From NCBI GenBank assembly GCA_963763755.1, contig CAVXQE010000006.1, positions 479,113 to 543,112 of the forward strand: a stretch of 64,000 nucleotides of DNA, given 5' to 3'. Positions 1-7,969 of this stretch are shown piece by piece. A program made the translations under genes and the position numbers. The notes under the pieces are model-generated. The model did no database searches and was not told the origin of the DNA. It was given only the letters and a program-made list of their open reading frames with translations. Source of the DNA: Gaiellasilicea sp963763755. Its GTDB lineage: Bacteria; Actinomycetota; Thermoleophilia; Gaiellales; Gaiellaceae. Each line of letters starts with the position of its first letter. Position 1 is the first letter of the stretch.

Positions 1-2
1 CG

Positions 3-95
3 CCGCGCTGGGAGCAGGCCTTTTCCGACGACGGCGGCGAGACCTGGGAGACGAACTGGGTGATGGACTTCACACGCGCGGGGGGAGAGGCATGA
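3..95 (+). CDS. C-terminal end of a conserved hypothetical protein (partial)
   Basis: Only the last 30 codons lie in the window; the frame is open from the left edge to TGA at 93-95. The tail contains FSDDGGETWETNWVMDFTR, a W- and D-rich pattern that I associate with small DUF1579-like proteins, but the fragment is too short for a firm family call. Its stop overlaps the next start (ATGA), so the two genes are probably translated from one mRNA. Confidence 0.5.
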   Translation, partial: PRWEQAFSDDGGETWETNWVMDFTRAGGEA

Positions 96-601
96 GCGCC
101 GTCCTGAGCTCGGACGTGAGCCCGGTCCGGGCCGACTACCGGCACATCTCGAAGCTGATCCGGCCCGCGCCCGCGATCACACTCGGCGACGCGGTGCTCA
201 AGTGGTACGACATCGCGCCGGCGGGCGAGCCGGTGCCGTGCGAGGTGCAGGTGCTGGCGCGCGGAACTCTGCGCGCAGCCGCAGAGTCGGGATCGCTCGC
301 TCTCTCGGACGAGCTCGGCTTCGTGATCCTGCACCGGTGCGGCGAGAGCTTCTACTTCCTCATCGTCTCGACCTGGCGCAACGACAACGAGGTCTGGGAG
401 ACGGTGTGGGCGAAGAACGGCGAGAGAGAAGTTTCCTTCCGGCCCTGGACGCTCGAGGGGACACACCGCCCGACCTTCTGCGTGTGGGAGCTCGGCGCGG
501 TCTGGCACGAACAGCAGGCGTGGAGCCGCTTCCTCCGCTCGCCGCGCCGAACCGCTGCGCGCGAGGCCTACCTGCACGACACGTTCGAGGGTGAGGTCTG
601 A
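92..601 (+). CDS. conserved hypothetical protein, 169 aa
   Basis: Soluble protein of 169 residues without signal peptide or membrane segment. The centre (about 75-110) is rich in aromatic residues (GFVILHRCGESFYFLIVSTW, then NDNEVWETVWAKN), giving a compact alpha/beta look. I recognise it as an uncharacterised actinobacterial family but know no function. The ATG overlaps the preceding stop by ATGA and the stop touches the start of the next gene, so it is the middle gene of a tight operon of small conserved proteins. Confidence 0.75.
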   Translation: MSAVLSSDVSPVRADYRHISKLIRPAPAITLGDAVLKWYDIAPAGEPVPCEVQVLARGTLRAAAESGSLALSDELGFVILHRCGESFYFLIVSTWRNDNEVWETVWAKNGEREVSFRPWTLEGTHRPTFCVWELGAVWHEQQAWSRFLRSPRRTAAREAYLHDTFEGEV

Positions 602-1261
602 GCCCGCTCCAGAACCGGGTCACGCCCCTCGGCGAGCTGATTGCGGATCCTGCCCGAGGCCTCGTGTACGGCAATCGCGGCTCGCTCCACGACGCCGAGG
701 GCAGCATTCGCCGTCGCTACGCGGTGAAGCGTTGGATCGCGTGCAGGCTCGAGTTCCGCGGCCGCCGGCGGAGCGCGCTCCTCCAGCCAGGCCGTTACAC
801 GGAGCTCTTCTTCCTCGACGAGGCGACCGCGCTGGCAGCGGGCCACCGTCCCTGTGCGGAGTGCCGGCGCGAGGACTACGACCGTCTGGTCGCGATCTGG
901 CGTGATCTGCATCCCGGCCAGGTCGGAGCCGACGCGATCGACGTCCAACTCCACGCCGAGCGCCTTGATCCGGCTTCGAAGGAGAGACGTCTTCACCGCG
1001 CGTCGATCGGAGAGCTGCCGGACGGCGCCTTCGTCCTGGAGGACGACGGGCCGTGGCTCGTGCTCGGCGCGGATCTCTGGAGGTGGACGCCCTCGGGTTA
1101 TTCCGAGCGCCGGCCCCGAAGAGCTCGCAGGCGAAGCGGTCGTGATCACGCCGCCGTCGCTTCTCGCGGTGCTGCGCTCCGGCTGGAACCCGCTCGTGCC
1201 GCTGCTCCATCCGTCTGCAGCTCGCGGGTTCCCTCTTCGAGCTCCGAGGCCGCCCGGGTAG
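598..1261 (+). CDS. conserved hypothetical protein, frameshifted near 1100-1115
   Basis: Two frames together give one conserved protein of about 220 aa. The first runs through RGLVYGNRGSLHD, RRRYAVKRWIACRLEFRG and the Cys pair AAGHRPCAECRREDYDR; the second supplies the end, VVITPPSLLAVLRSGW and PLVPLLHPSA. The break is near 1100-1115 and needs one extra base. Conserved-looking sequence begins at codon 598 (CTG, LSPLQNRVTPLGEL); the first GTG in frame is at 664, so the start is either a rare CTG or was altered by another error. The paired cysteines could bind a metal, but no function is known to me. Confidence 0.6.
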
Positions 1262-1271
1262 CGTCTTCCTG

Positions 1272-1887
1272 GTGAGCGTCGAGGAGCCCGTCAGGATCGC
1301 GGCTTTGCCGATGCCGCTGCGGTGGCTGCGGAAGCCGAACAGCTGGAGCGTTCCCGACGGAGACTCGCTCCTGGTTGCCGCCGGCCCTCGGACCGACTGG
1401 TTCGTCGATCCCCAGCGCTCGGCGGAGGCGAAGCTGAACGCGCCGGCGCTCCTCGGCGACTCGAGCGGAGACTTTCTCCTGAGCGCGCGGGTCACCGTCG
1501 ACTTCGCCGGGACCTACGACGCGGGCGTGCTCGTCGTGTACGAGAGCGACGACGTCTGGGCGAAGCTCTGCTTCGAGTACTCACCGCAACGCGAGCCGAT
1601 GGTGGTCTCGGTCGTGACGAGGGGTGTGTCGGACGACTGCAACTCCTTCGTGGTCGACGATCGCGTCGGTCTGGCTTCGGATCGCACGGGTCGGCTCGGC
1701 GTTCGCCTTCCACGCCTCGACCGATGGCAGCAACTGGAGCTTCATCCGGCACTTCGCGCTCGAGACCGGCGAGGAGACGTCGATCGGCTTCGCGGCGCAG
1801 TCTCCGACGGGAGAAGGATGTGCCGTCACGTTCGAGCAGATCGCGTACGAGGCGGCACGGCTCGGCGACCTGCGGAGTGGCGAGTGA
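1272..1887 (+). CDS. DUF1349 family protein, frameshifted near 1690
   Basis: Concanavalin-like beta-sandwich protein of the DUF1349 family, about 205 aa, starting at GTG 1272. Typical signatures are RTDWFVDP, SARVTVDFAGTYDAGVLV, VWAKLCFEYSP and VVSVVTRGVSDDCNSF in the first frame, then FAFHASTDGSNWSFIRHF and IGFAAQSPTGEGCAVTF after a +1 shift near 1690. The family is thought to bind or process carbohydrates, but its biochemical role is unsettled. It follows the preceding gene by about 10 bp and is probably in the same transcript. No signal peptide is visible. Confidence 0.7.
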
Positions 1888-1984
1888 GACAGATGATCGG
1901 CGCCGCACTAGGACGTTCGCAACTGCGATGAGAAGCGGTGCGCGTCGGAGTCTTACTCTCAGACAACCGAGGGAGGAGGCACCG

Positions 1985-2014
1985 ATGTCAAAGCTCATCG
2001 CGGACGGCCGATGA
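1985..2014 (+). CDS. possible 9-codon leader ORF before the AraC regulator
   Basis: ATG at 1985 follows a strong ribosome-binding site (GGGAGGAGG, 1971-1979) and reads MSKLIADGR then TGA. The TGA overlaps the ATG of the AraC gene (2011) as ATGA. It may be a coupling leader, or the true regulator start lies here and a one-base error split it off. The sequence alone cannot decide. Confidence 0.3.
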   Translation: MSKLIADGR

Positions 2015-2445
2015 TTCCGCCTCACCCAGCGCGGCACCTGCTGCGCGCGAAAGACCTCGTCGACGCGCGCTACCGCGAGCCGCTCGACGTGGCGCAGATC
2101 GCGCGCACGGCGCGTCTCTCGCAGGCGCACTTCAGCCGCGAGTTTCGGCGCGCCTTCGGTGAAACGCCACATCAGTACCTCCTGACCCGCCGGCTGGAGC
2201 GCGCGGCGGCGCTGCTGCGAAACACCGACCGGTCGGTGGCGGACATCTGCTTCACCGTCGGGCTGCGAAGCGTCGGCTCCTTCACGACGAGCTTCGGCCG
2301 GATCTACGGGCTGTCCCCGACGGCGTACCGGGCGAGCTATCCGGCGGCCGCCACTCGTGCCCCGATCCCGACCTGCGTCCTGCGCGCCTGGGCGCGCCCG
2401 CAGTCCAGCAGGTTTCGAGAAGACAGCGGCGAGCAGCCTGGCTAG
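2011..2445 (+). CDS. AraC-family transcriptional regulator, 144 aa
   Basis: A short AraC protein that is almost only the DNA-binding domain: two helix-turn-helix motifs between residues about 10 and 110, with the family signature around RSVADICFTVGLRSVGSFTTSFGRIYGLSPTAYR. There is no N-terminal sensor domain, so it resembles SoxS/MarA-type solo regulators. The strong ribosome-binding site lies before the mini-ORF at 1985 rather than before this ATG. A VOC protein follows 35 bp downstream, a frequent AraC-VOC pairing, and is the likeliest target; the ligand is unknown. Confidence 0.85.
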   Translation: MIPPHPARHLLRAKDLVDARYREPLDVAQIARTARLSQAHFSREFRRAFGETPHQYLLTRRLERAAALLRNTDRSVADICFTVGLRSVGSFTTSFGRIYGLSPTAYRASYPAAATRAPIPTCVLRAWARPQSSRFREDSGEQPG

Positions 2446-2480
2446 CTTGATTTCAATCGACTAAGCACAGGAGGAAAGAC

Positions 2481-2897
2481 ATGCTCAAGAGCCTTACCAA
2501 CGTCAGTGTTTGGGTCCACGATCAGGACGAAGCGCTCGCCTTCTACACCGAGAAACTCGGATTCGAGCTGCGCCAGGATGTGACCGTCCCCGAGATGGGC
2601 AACTTCCGTTGGCTCACGGTCGGCCTGCCCGGCCAGGACGTCGGGCTCGCGCTGTTGACCATCCCCGGCCCGCCCGTGTTCGACGCCGACACGCAGGCGA
2701 AGGTGCAGGAGATCCTGGCCAAGGGAGCAGCCGGAGGCCTCTTCTTCTCCACCGACGACGTGAAGGGGAGCTACGAGGACCTCAAGGGGCGCGGCGTCGA
2801 GTTCCAGGGAGAGCCGGAGCAGCAGCCGTACGGCATCGACGTCGGCTTCCGCGATCCGTCGGGCAACCAGATGCGGTTGGCGCAGCTCAGCGACTAA
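2481..2897 (+). CDS. VOC family (glyoxalase/dioxygenase-fold) protein, 138 aa
   Basis: Single vicinal-oxygen-chelate protein of normal length. The N-terminal half has VWVHDQDEALAFYTEKLGFE and the C-terminal half GIDVGFRDPSGNQMRLAQ, the usual two-module beta-alpha-beta-beta-beta pattern. ATG 2481 follows AGGAGGAAAG. Its 3' end overlaps the convergent epimerase gene by 11 bp. VOC proteins include metal enzymes and drug-binding proteins, so substrate is not predictable. The upstream TCAATCGACTAAG (2453-2465) recurs before the methanethiol oxidase gene. Confidence 0.9.
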   Translation: MLKSLTNVSVWVHDQDEALAFYTEKLGFELRQDVTVPEMGNFRWLTVGLPGQDVGLALLTIPGPPVFDADTQAKVQEILAKGAAGGLFFSTDDVKGSYEDLKGRGVEFQGEPEQQPYGIDVGFRDPSGNQMRLAQLSD

Positions 2898-3822
2898 GCC
2901 GCACCCGGGCGTAGGCGGCAGGAAACCCCTGCCGCCAGCTCGGGTACCGGAGGGTCCAGCCGAGGTCACGCTTCGCCTTCGCGTTCGACGCGCCGCGGAT
3001 CTCGGTCATCAGCGCGACCCCGGCCTCGCCCGCCAGCAGTCGGGCGAGCCAGCGCGGGACGTGGCGCGGCGGCTTGGCGCCGATGCTCTCGGCCAGCGCG
3101 GGCAGCCACTCGTTGACCGGCGCAGGGTCGTCGTCGACGACGTTGTAGATCCCGGGCGCGCCTTCCTCGAGCGCAAGGACGGTCGCGGCGGCGGCGTCGT
3201 CGAGGTGGACGAACGACCAGACCCCGCCACCGTCGCCGACGATCGGGAACCGCCGCTTGCGCACGAGCTCGAGCTGCGCGTCTTCGGGCGAGCCGTAGAA
3301 GCCGCCGTAGCGGAGCGCGATCCCGCCTGCACCGACGACTGCCTGCTCCTGATGCTGAATCGCGTCGAGGGTCTCGCGCATCGTTGGAACCGGCGTCGGG
3401 TCGAGCGGATCTTCCTCGGTCTTGACAGGCCCGCCCTCGCGGGCGTACGGCCAGCTGGTGAAGCTCTGTGCCACGAAGCGGCGGACATCGACGTCGCGCG
3501 CGGCTGCGAGCAGCGCGTCGGTGCCTTCGGTGCGGAGGCGGTTGGTCTGCGCAAACGCCTTGTCGGGGTTCTTGAGGTCGGTCAGGCCACTGAGCGCGGT
3601 CGCCTGGTGGACGATCGCTTCGGGTCGGACGGCCGTCACGGCCTCGCGCACGGCGCCCGGGTCGAGCAGGTCGAGCACGATCGGCTCGGCGCCCAGGGCA
3701 GCCAGGCGGTCGGACTTCGCCGGCGAGCGGGAGCTGCCGACGACGTCGTGGCCGCGCTCGACGAGCTGCGGGACGAGGCGTGACCCGATCGCCCCGCTCG
3801 CTCCAGCAACGAACACTCGCAT
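2887..3822 (-). CDS. NAD(P)-dependent epimerase/dehydratase, ECF41 partner
   Basis: Extended short-chain dehydrogenase of 311 aa. It has an N-terminal Rossmann motif (GASGAIGSRL), an SDR core, and a C-terminal substrate domain with YNVVDDDPAPVNEWLP. ATG 3822 follows AAGGAGAG. The gene is divergent from an ECF41-type sigma factor; oxidoreductases and epimerases of this kind are the known COE partners and usual targets of ECF41 sigma factors. The mirrored promoter at 3853-3906 supports control by that sigma factor. The natural substrate is unknown. Confidence 0.88.
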   Translation of the reverse strand: MRVFVAGASGAIGSRLVPQLVERGHDVVGSSRSPAKSDRLAALGAEPIVLDLLDPGAVREAVTAVRPEAIVHQATALSGLTDLKNPDKAFAQTNRLRTEGTDALLAAARDVDVRRFVAQSFTSWPYAREGGPVKTEEDPLDPTPVPTMRETLDAIQHQEQAVVGAGGIALRYGGFYGSPEDAQLELVRKRRFPIVGDGGGVWSFVHLDDAAAATVLALEEGAPGIYNVVDDDPAPVNEWLPALAESIGAKPPRHVPRWLARLLAGEAGVALMTEIRGASNAKAKRDLGWTLRYPSWRQGFPAAYARVRLSR

Positions 3823-3852
3823 CGTTCTCTCCTTTCGGTCTGTCAGAGAGGA

Positions 3853-3906
3853 GACGAGGTGGCGCACCCTCCTGTGACGCGTCACACGGACAGCTGCTAT
3901 TCCGTC
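3853..3906. promoter_or_regulatory. bidirectional ECF41-type promoter with shared palindromic -35
   Basis: The palindrome TGTGACGCGTCACA (3873-3886) supplies a CGTCACA -35 on each strand. Each is followed after exactly 16 bases by CGTC: plus strand CGTCACA 3880-3886 and CGTC 3903-3906; minus strand CGTCACA at 3879-3873 and CGTC at 3856-3853. As I recall, TGTCACA-spacer-CGTC is the described ECF41 promoter. The plus-strand -10 lies only 8 bases before the sigma ATG (3915), so that mRNA would be almost leaderless; the minus transcript would have a leader of roughly 25 bases. Confidence 0.75.
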
Positions 3907-3914
3907 TTCACGGC

Positions 3915-4907
3915 ATGGAGACATACGAGGAATTGCGGCCATACCTGTTCGCGATCGCCTACCGGATGCTCGGGTCGGTCGCCGAGGCGGAGGACGTCGT
4001 CCAGGAGGCGTTTCTTCGCTACCACGAGGCGGGGGTCGAGGCGGATTCGCCGAAGGCCTACCTGGCCACGATCACGACGCGCCTGGCAATCGATCAGCTT
4101 CGCTCGGCGCGTGCGCGGCGCGAGGTCTACCCGGGCGAGTGGCTCCCCGAGCCGCTTGTCGATGACGAGGCGGTGCGGCACGCCGAGACGGCCGACTCGC
4201 TCTCGCTCGCGTTTCTCCACCTGCTCGAGAAGCTCTCCCCGGTCGAGCGCGCCGTCTTCCTGCTCCGGGAGGTCTTCGACTACCCCTACGAGGAGGTGGC
4301 GCGGATCGTCGACAAGACTCCCGACAACTGCCGCCAGATCCTCGCCCGCGCGCACCGGCATATCGACGCGGGGAGGCGTCGCTTCGATGTCTCGCGCGAG
4401 GAGCGCGAGGAGGTCGCCCGTCGCTTCCTGGCAGCCTGGGAGCAGGGCGACACGGAGGGCCTCGTCGAGTTGCTGGCGCCCGATGCGACCGTCTACGGCG
4501 ACGGTGGCGGCAAGGCGCCGGCCGTGCCGGTACCGCTCGTCGGCGCAGAACGCGTGGCGAAGGCGCTGATCGGCTGGGGACGCCAGGCACGCGAGCGCGG
4601 CTTCACGCACCGCGCGGCGCTCGTCAACGGCGAGCCGGGCCTCGTCCTCGCCGGGCCGGAGGGCGCGGTCTGGGTGGCCGCCTTCGAGATCGCCGACGGG
4701 CTCGTCGTCGCGGTTCGATCGATCCTGAACCCCGACAAGCTGGCCACGTCGGTGCGGGATCGAGTTAGGTCGGCTTCGCAGTCATCGCCCAGACGGCGAC
4801 GATGTAGGCGGCGAGAAGCAAGATGCAGATCACCCCGACGGCCCGGCCGAAGCCGACACCGCCGGATTCGCTCCGCAGCTTCCGGAGGCCGAACGCGGCG
4901 AGGATGA
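3915..4907 (+). CDS. ECF41-type RNA polymerase sigma factor with SnoaL-like C-terminal domain
   Basis: Sigma region 2 is at about residues 1-75 (YRMLGSVAEAEDVVQEAFLR), region 4 at about 100-160 (LSPVERAVFLLREVFDYPYEEVARIV), and a SnoaL/NTF2-like domain at about 165-285 that modulates activity in this group. SnoaL-fused sigma factors of this sort lack a separate anti-sigma factor. The conserved NPDKL block is near residue 275. Beyond it the frame runs a further 45 Arg-rich residues and overlaps the convergent gene by 143 bp, so the true stop is probably the TAG near 4764, lost to an indel. Divergent epimerase and mirrored promoter fit autoregulation. Confidence 0.88.
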   Translation: METYEELRPYLFAIAYRMLGSVAEAEDVVQEAFLRYHEAGVEADSPKAYLATITTRLAIDQLRSARARREVYPGEWLPEPLVDDEAVRHAETADSLSLAFLHLLEKLSPVERAVFLLREVFDYPYEEVARIVDKTPDNCRQILARAHRHIDAGRRRFDVSREEREEVARRFLAAWEQGDTEGLVELLAPDATVYGDGGGKAPAVPVPLVGAERVAKALIGWGRQARERGFTHRAALVNGEPGLVLAGPEGAVWVAAFEIADGLVVAVRSILNPDKLATSVRDRVRSASQSSPRRRRCRRREARCRSPRRPGRSRHRRIRSAASGGRTRRG

Positions 4908-5232
4908 GCGAGATGAGAACCAGCAGCGCGCCGGCATCCGCCGTGATGTAGCCGACGCCCAGCCAGGTCGGGTCGAAGTCGTCCGGGAAGTTCTCCTTCG
5001 ACTCGGTCCACTGGGCGCCGATCCGCATCAGGATGTACGCGGGCAGGACGCCCATCAGCAGCGTGCGCAGGCTGAAGCGCGTCAGGCCGACGGCGTCGTC
5101 GGGCCGGCGCCAGGCGAGGACGGTCGCCAGGGCGACGGCGAACAGCGTTCCGACGAGGAGCATCGCCCCGAACACGTGCAGGAAGAGCGGGAAGTTGACC
5201 TCGTCCGGGCGAATTGAGGCGAGCATGCTCAC
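4765..5232 (-). CDS. four-helix integral membrane protein, 155 aa
   Basis: Hypothetical membrane protein with four predicted helices, beginning with FPLFLHVFGAMLLVGTLFAV and ending in a hydrophobic hairpin (VICILLLAAYIVAVWAM). The opening helix with an embedded His resembles DUF2269/CopD-like proteins. GTG 5232 overlaps the stop of the preceding gene (GTGA); ATG 5226 is an alternative. It is a diverged relative of its operon neighbour (both have LFLHV near the N-terminus), suggesting an old duplication or a two-subunit complex. No function is known. Confidence 0.75.
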   Translation of the reverse strand: MSMLASIRPDEVNFPLFLHVFGAMLLVGTLFAVALATVLAWRRPDDAVGLTRFSLRTLLMGVLPAYILMRIGAQWTESKENFPDDFDPTWLGVGYITADAGALLVLISLILAAFGLRKLRSESGGVGFGRAVGVICILLLAAYIVAVWAMTAKPT

Positions 5233-5646
5233 GCTCCCGGCTTCCAGATCATGAGCAGCAGGATGACGAAGAGCCCGATGCTGTTGATCGCCTGGTAGCG
5301 GATGCCCGCCTGCCGGCCGCTCGGACCGCTCGCGAACGCCTTACCGGCTTGGCCTCCGGCCGAGCCGGCGATCGCCCAGATGATGATCGAGATGAGAATC
5401 CAGGGATCCCAGAGCTCGTAGCCGTCGACATCGATGGCGAGCCAGATGCCGAAGATGATCGCGCCCATCATCCCGATCCCGACGACGATGCCTGCAGTTT
5501 GTCCGAAGCGCATCGCCGAGTCCGGGGACAGCTGTCGGCGTGGCACCTCTCGAGCTGAGCACGAGCGCCCAGAGCGCCGTCAGCGCTCCGACCGCCAGGA
5601 ACGCGCTGAGCACGTGCAGGAAGAGCAGCCAGTCGTAGAGGTCCAC
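5229..5646 (-). CDS. DUF2269-like integral membrane protein, frameshifted near 5540
   Basis: Joining two frames gives about 138 aa with four helices: VDLYDWLLFLHVLSAFLAVG at the N-terminus in one frame, then MRFGQTAGIVVGIGMMGAII, WILISIIIWAIAG and INSIGLFVILLLMIW in the other. GTG 5646 has AGGAT upstream. The pattern of a His in the first helix and a conserved Gly-rich second helix fits DUF2269-type proteins. It is translationally coupled to the paralogue at 4765-5232. Its role is unknown. Confidence 0.65.
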
Positions 5647-5724
5647 GGGTTGCGATCCTAACGCCCTCAGACCGGATGGCAAATGGGGAAACGACTGAAC
5701 CGTGTCGACTCCTGTAACCATCGT

Positions 5725-6381
5725 CTAAGGCCGGATCAGGCCGCTCTCGTAGCCGAAGATCACGGCTTGCACGCGGTCGCGGAGCCGGAGCTTCCGGAGG
5801 ATGTGCCTGACGTGCGTCTTGACCGTCGACTCCTCGATCACGAGTGTCGCGGCGATCTCACCGTTCGAGAGCCCACGGGCGATCAACTCGAGAACGTCGC
5901 GCTCGCGTGCGGTGAGCTCGTCCAGCCTCGCCTCGGCAGCGGCATCCGGCGCGGGCTGTCCCGCGACCCTCTGAATGACGGTGCGGGTGACCGAGGGTGA
6001 GAGGAGCGAGTCCCCCGCCGCCACCGTGTGGATGGCCGCGATCAGCTCCTCCGGTCTCGTGCGCTTCAGCAGGAAGCCCGAGGCGCCGGCGCTGAGAGCG
6101 CCGAAGATGTAGTCGTCCTGCTCGAAGGTCGTGAGGACGACGACCCTGACGTCAGGGGAGATCGCGAGCAGCTCACGCGTGGCGGCAATCCCGTCGAGGC
6201 CCGGCATCCGCACGTCCATCAGCACCACATCCGGCCGGAGCTCGATCGCCCGATCGACGGCTGCACGTCCGTCGGGAGCCTCGCCGACCACGTCGATCGA
6301 CTCGTCGCTCGAGAGCACGGCCGTGAGGCCGGCGCGCATCAGGTCGTCGTCGTCGACCAGGAGGACGCGAACCAGTGTCAC
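5725..6381 (-). CDS. NarL/LuxR-type DNA-binding response regulator, 218 aa
   Basis: Receiver domain at residues 1-120 with acidic pocket (LLVDDDD), phosphoacceptor Asp56 (VVLMDVRMPG) and conserved Lys in SGFLLKR. A LuxR helix-turn-helix follows at about 150-210 (LTARERDVLELIARGLSNGEIA, TVKTHVRHILRKL). Its start overlaps the stop of the adjacent histidine kinase by 4 bp, making the pair one operon and a cognate two-component system. The signal is not evident from sequence. Confidence 0.95.
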   Translation of the reverse strand: MTLVRVLLVDDDDLMRAGLTAVLSSDESIDVVGEAPDGRAAVDRAIELRPDVVLMDVRMPGLDGIAATRELLAISPDVRVVVLTTFEQDDYIFGALSAGASGFLLKRTRPEELIAAIHTVAAGDSLLSPSVTRTVIQRVAGQPAPDAAAEARLDELTARERDVLELIARGLSNGEIAATLVIEESTVKTHVRHILRKLRLRDRVQAVIFGYESGLIRP

Positions 6382-7538
6382 GACCGCCGCCGTTCGCCGC
6401 CGTCATACGGCAGGCGCGCCCGAATGCGAAAGAGACCGTCTTCGGCGTTTGCCTCGAAGCTGCCGCCGAGCAGCTCCGTGCGCTCGCGCATGCCGACGAG
6501 GCCGTGCCCGTCGGCCTGACGTTCGTTGCCAGGGTTCGGGTTGGTGACCGTGAGCTCCAGCGCATGCTCGGCGAACGCCACCTCGACGTCTGCGCTGCCG
6601 CTTCCGTGGCGGGCTGCGTTCGTCAGCGCCTCCTGGAGGATTCGGTAGGCCGTCCGGTCGACGGCGGGTGTGAGGTGCCGGCGATTGCCGTCGAACTGGA
6701 CGACGACGGCGAGCCCGGAGGTGCGGTGGCGCTCGGTGAGGGTCTCGAGCGCGGCGAGACCCGGAGGCGGCTCGATCGCACTCCCGTTCGCGGAGCCGTC
6801 TTCGCGGAGAACTCGGACGAGCTGGTCGATCTCGCCCAGCGTCTCGCGTGCGACCTCCTCGATCGTCTCGAGCGCGGCCCTCGCTCGCGGTGGATCCTGC
6901 TCCTGCAGCAGCCGCGCCGCCCCGGCCTGGACGAGGATCACGTTGATCGCGTGGCCGGCGGAGTCGTGGAGGTCGCGGGCGATGCGTGTGCGTTCCTCGG
7001 CAGTCGCGAGGCGGCGCTCGCGCTCGGTCTCTCGCTCGGCCCGCAGGGCACGCTCCTCCAGCTCGGCCACGCGTACGCGGCGCTGACGGACGCGGTCGCC
7101 GAGCACCCAGGCGCCGCCCCAGACCACGGTCCCGAAGAGGAGCGGTACGACGGGAAGTTCGTCTCCACCGATGCCGGCTGCGGCGACGTGGATGGCAAAC
7201 ACGCCGATGACAGTGGCGGCGGTCAGCCGCAGTCCGGCTCGCGTCGCGGGAGGGTTGAGGGCAAGGAAGAAGAGGGCGACCGTCGGGCCGAGCGGCGGAC
7301 CGAGCGCGTATCCGAGCGCGTTCAAGACGGCGCTGGCGGCGGCGGTGAACGCGAACACGGCGAGGGGCGCCCGGCGTCTGGCGACGAGCGGGAGGGAGGC
7401 GAGCGCGGCCAGGACGACGCCGAGCGGATCGAGGTCGCGTGTGTCCTCCGCGGAACCACCCGCCGCGAGCAGCGCGAGCGTGAGAACGAACACGGCTGCG
7501 GCGATGCCCGCGTCGAAGAGAAGCTCTCTGCGGTTCAC
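6378..7538 (-). CDS. NarL-type sensor histidine kinase, 386 aa
   Basis: Membrane-bound HisKA_3/HATPase kinase. Several hydrophobic helices fill residues 8-150, with no recognisable extracytoplasmic ligand domain; a coiled coil (150-180) leads to the phospho-acceptor His191 in ARDLHDSAGH. The ATPase has the N box EALTNAARHG and a DGHGLVGMRER G box. GTG 7538 gives MNRRELLF; the frame upstream is open but low in coding character. It is co-translated with the response regulator. The layout resembles DesK/LiaS-like kinases that sense through their membrane helices. Confidence 0.92.
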   Translation of the reverse strand: MNRRELLFDAGIAAAVFVLTLALLAAGGSAEDTRDLDPLGVVLAALASLPLVARRRAPLAVFAFTAAASAVLNALGYALGPPLGPTVALFFLALNPPATRAGLRLTAATVIGVFAIHVAAAGIGGDELPVVPLLFGTVVWGGAWVLGDRVRQRRVRVAELEERALRAERETERERRLATAEERTRIARDLHDSAGHAINVILVQAGAARLLQEQDPPRARAALETIEEVARETLGEIDQLVRVLREDGSANGSAIEPPPGLAALETLTERHRTSGLAVVVQFDGNRRHLTPAVDRTAYRILQEALTNAARHGSGSADVEVAFAEHALELTVTNPNPGNERQADGHGLVGMRERTELLGGSFEANAEDGLFRIRARLPYDGGERRRS

Positions 7539-7714
7539 GTCCCGAGGGTAACGGCCCGCACCGAGCCGCGAGTCTCCCCTCAGGAGGATCCCGCTCCGCC
7601 CGTGGGAGGACGCGGAAATCCTCCGCCGACCGCGCTGAGGTTCAGCCCGCGGGGTGTCGTCGCGGGACGGAGGCACTCGTACCGTCGTCCGAGACAAAGA
7701 GAGGAGATGAATCG

Positions 7715-7963
7715 ATGAACAACACACTGATGACGCTGCTCGCGAGCCAGGACGACTGGGATCACCACCACTGGTGGCCGCTGTGGCCGCTGCTCTGGCT
7801 CGTCGTGATCGTGACGATCGTGTGGCTCTTCAAGCGCAGGCGCTGGGGCGGGCCACCCGCGCAGACCGGCGCCGAGCGCGCGAGGGACATCCTCGCGGAG
7901 CGCTACGCCCGCGGCGAGATCACGGGCGAGGAGTACCGCGAAAGGCTCGAAGGACTTCGGTAA
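7715..7963 (+). CDS. SHOCT-domain membrane protein, 82 aa
   Basis: Small protein with one membrane helix (about residues 25-42, LWLVVIVTIVWLF) after a His/Trp-rich amphipathic start (DDWDHHHWWPLWPLLW). A C-terminal SHOCT motif follows (ARDILAERYARGEITGEEYRERLEGL). ATG 7715 has AGAGGAGA upstream. SHOCT is thought to mediate oligomerisation or nucleic-acid binding. It is divergent from the histidine kinase and may be one of that system's targets. Confidence 0.85.
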   Translation: MNNTLMTLLASQDDWDHHHWWPLWPLLWLVVIVTIVWLFKRRRWGGPPAQTGAERARDILAERYARGEITGEEYRERLEGLR

Positions 7964-7969
7964 CGCGGG

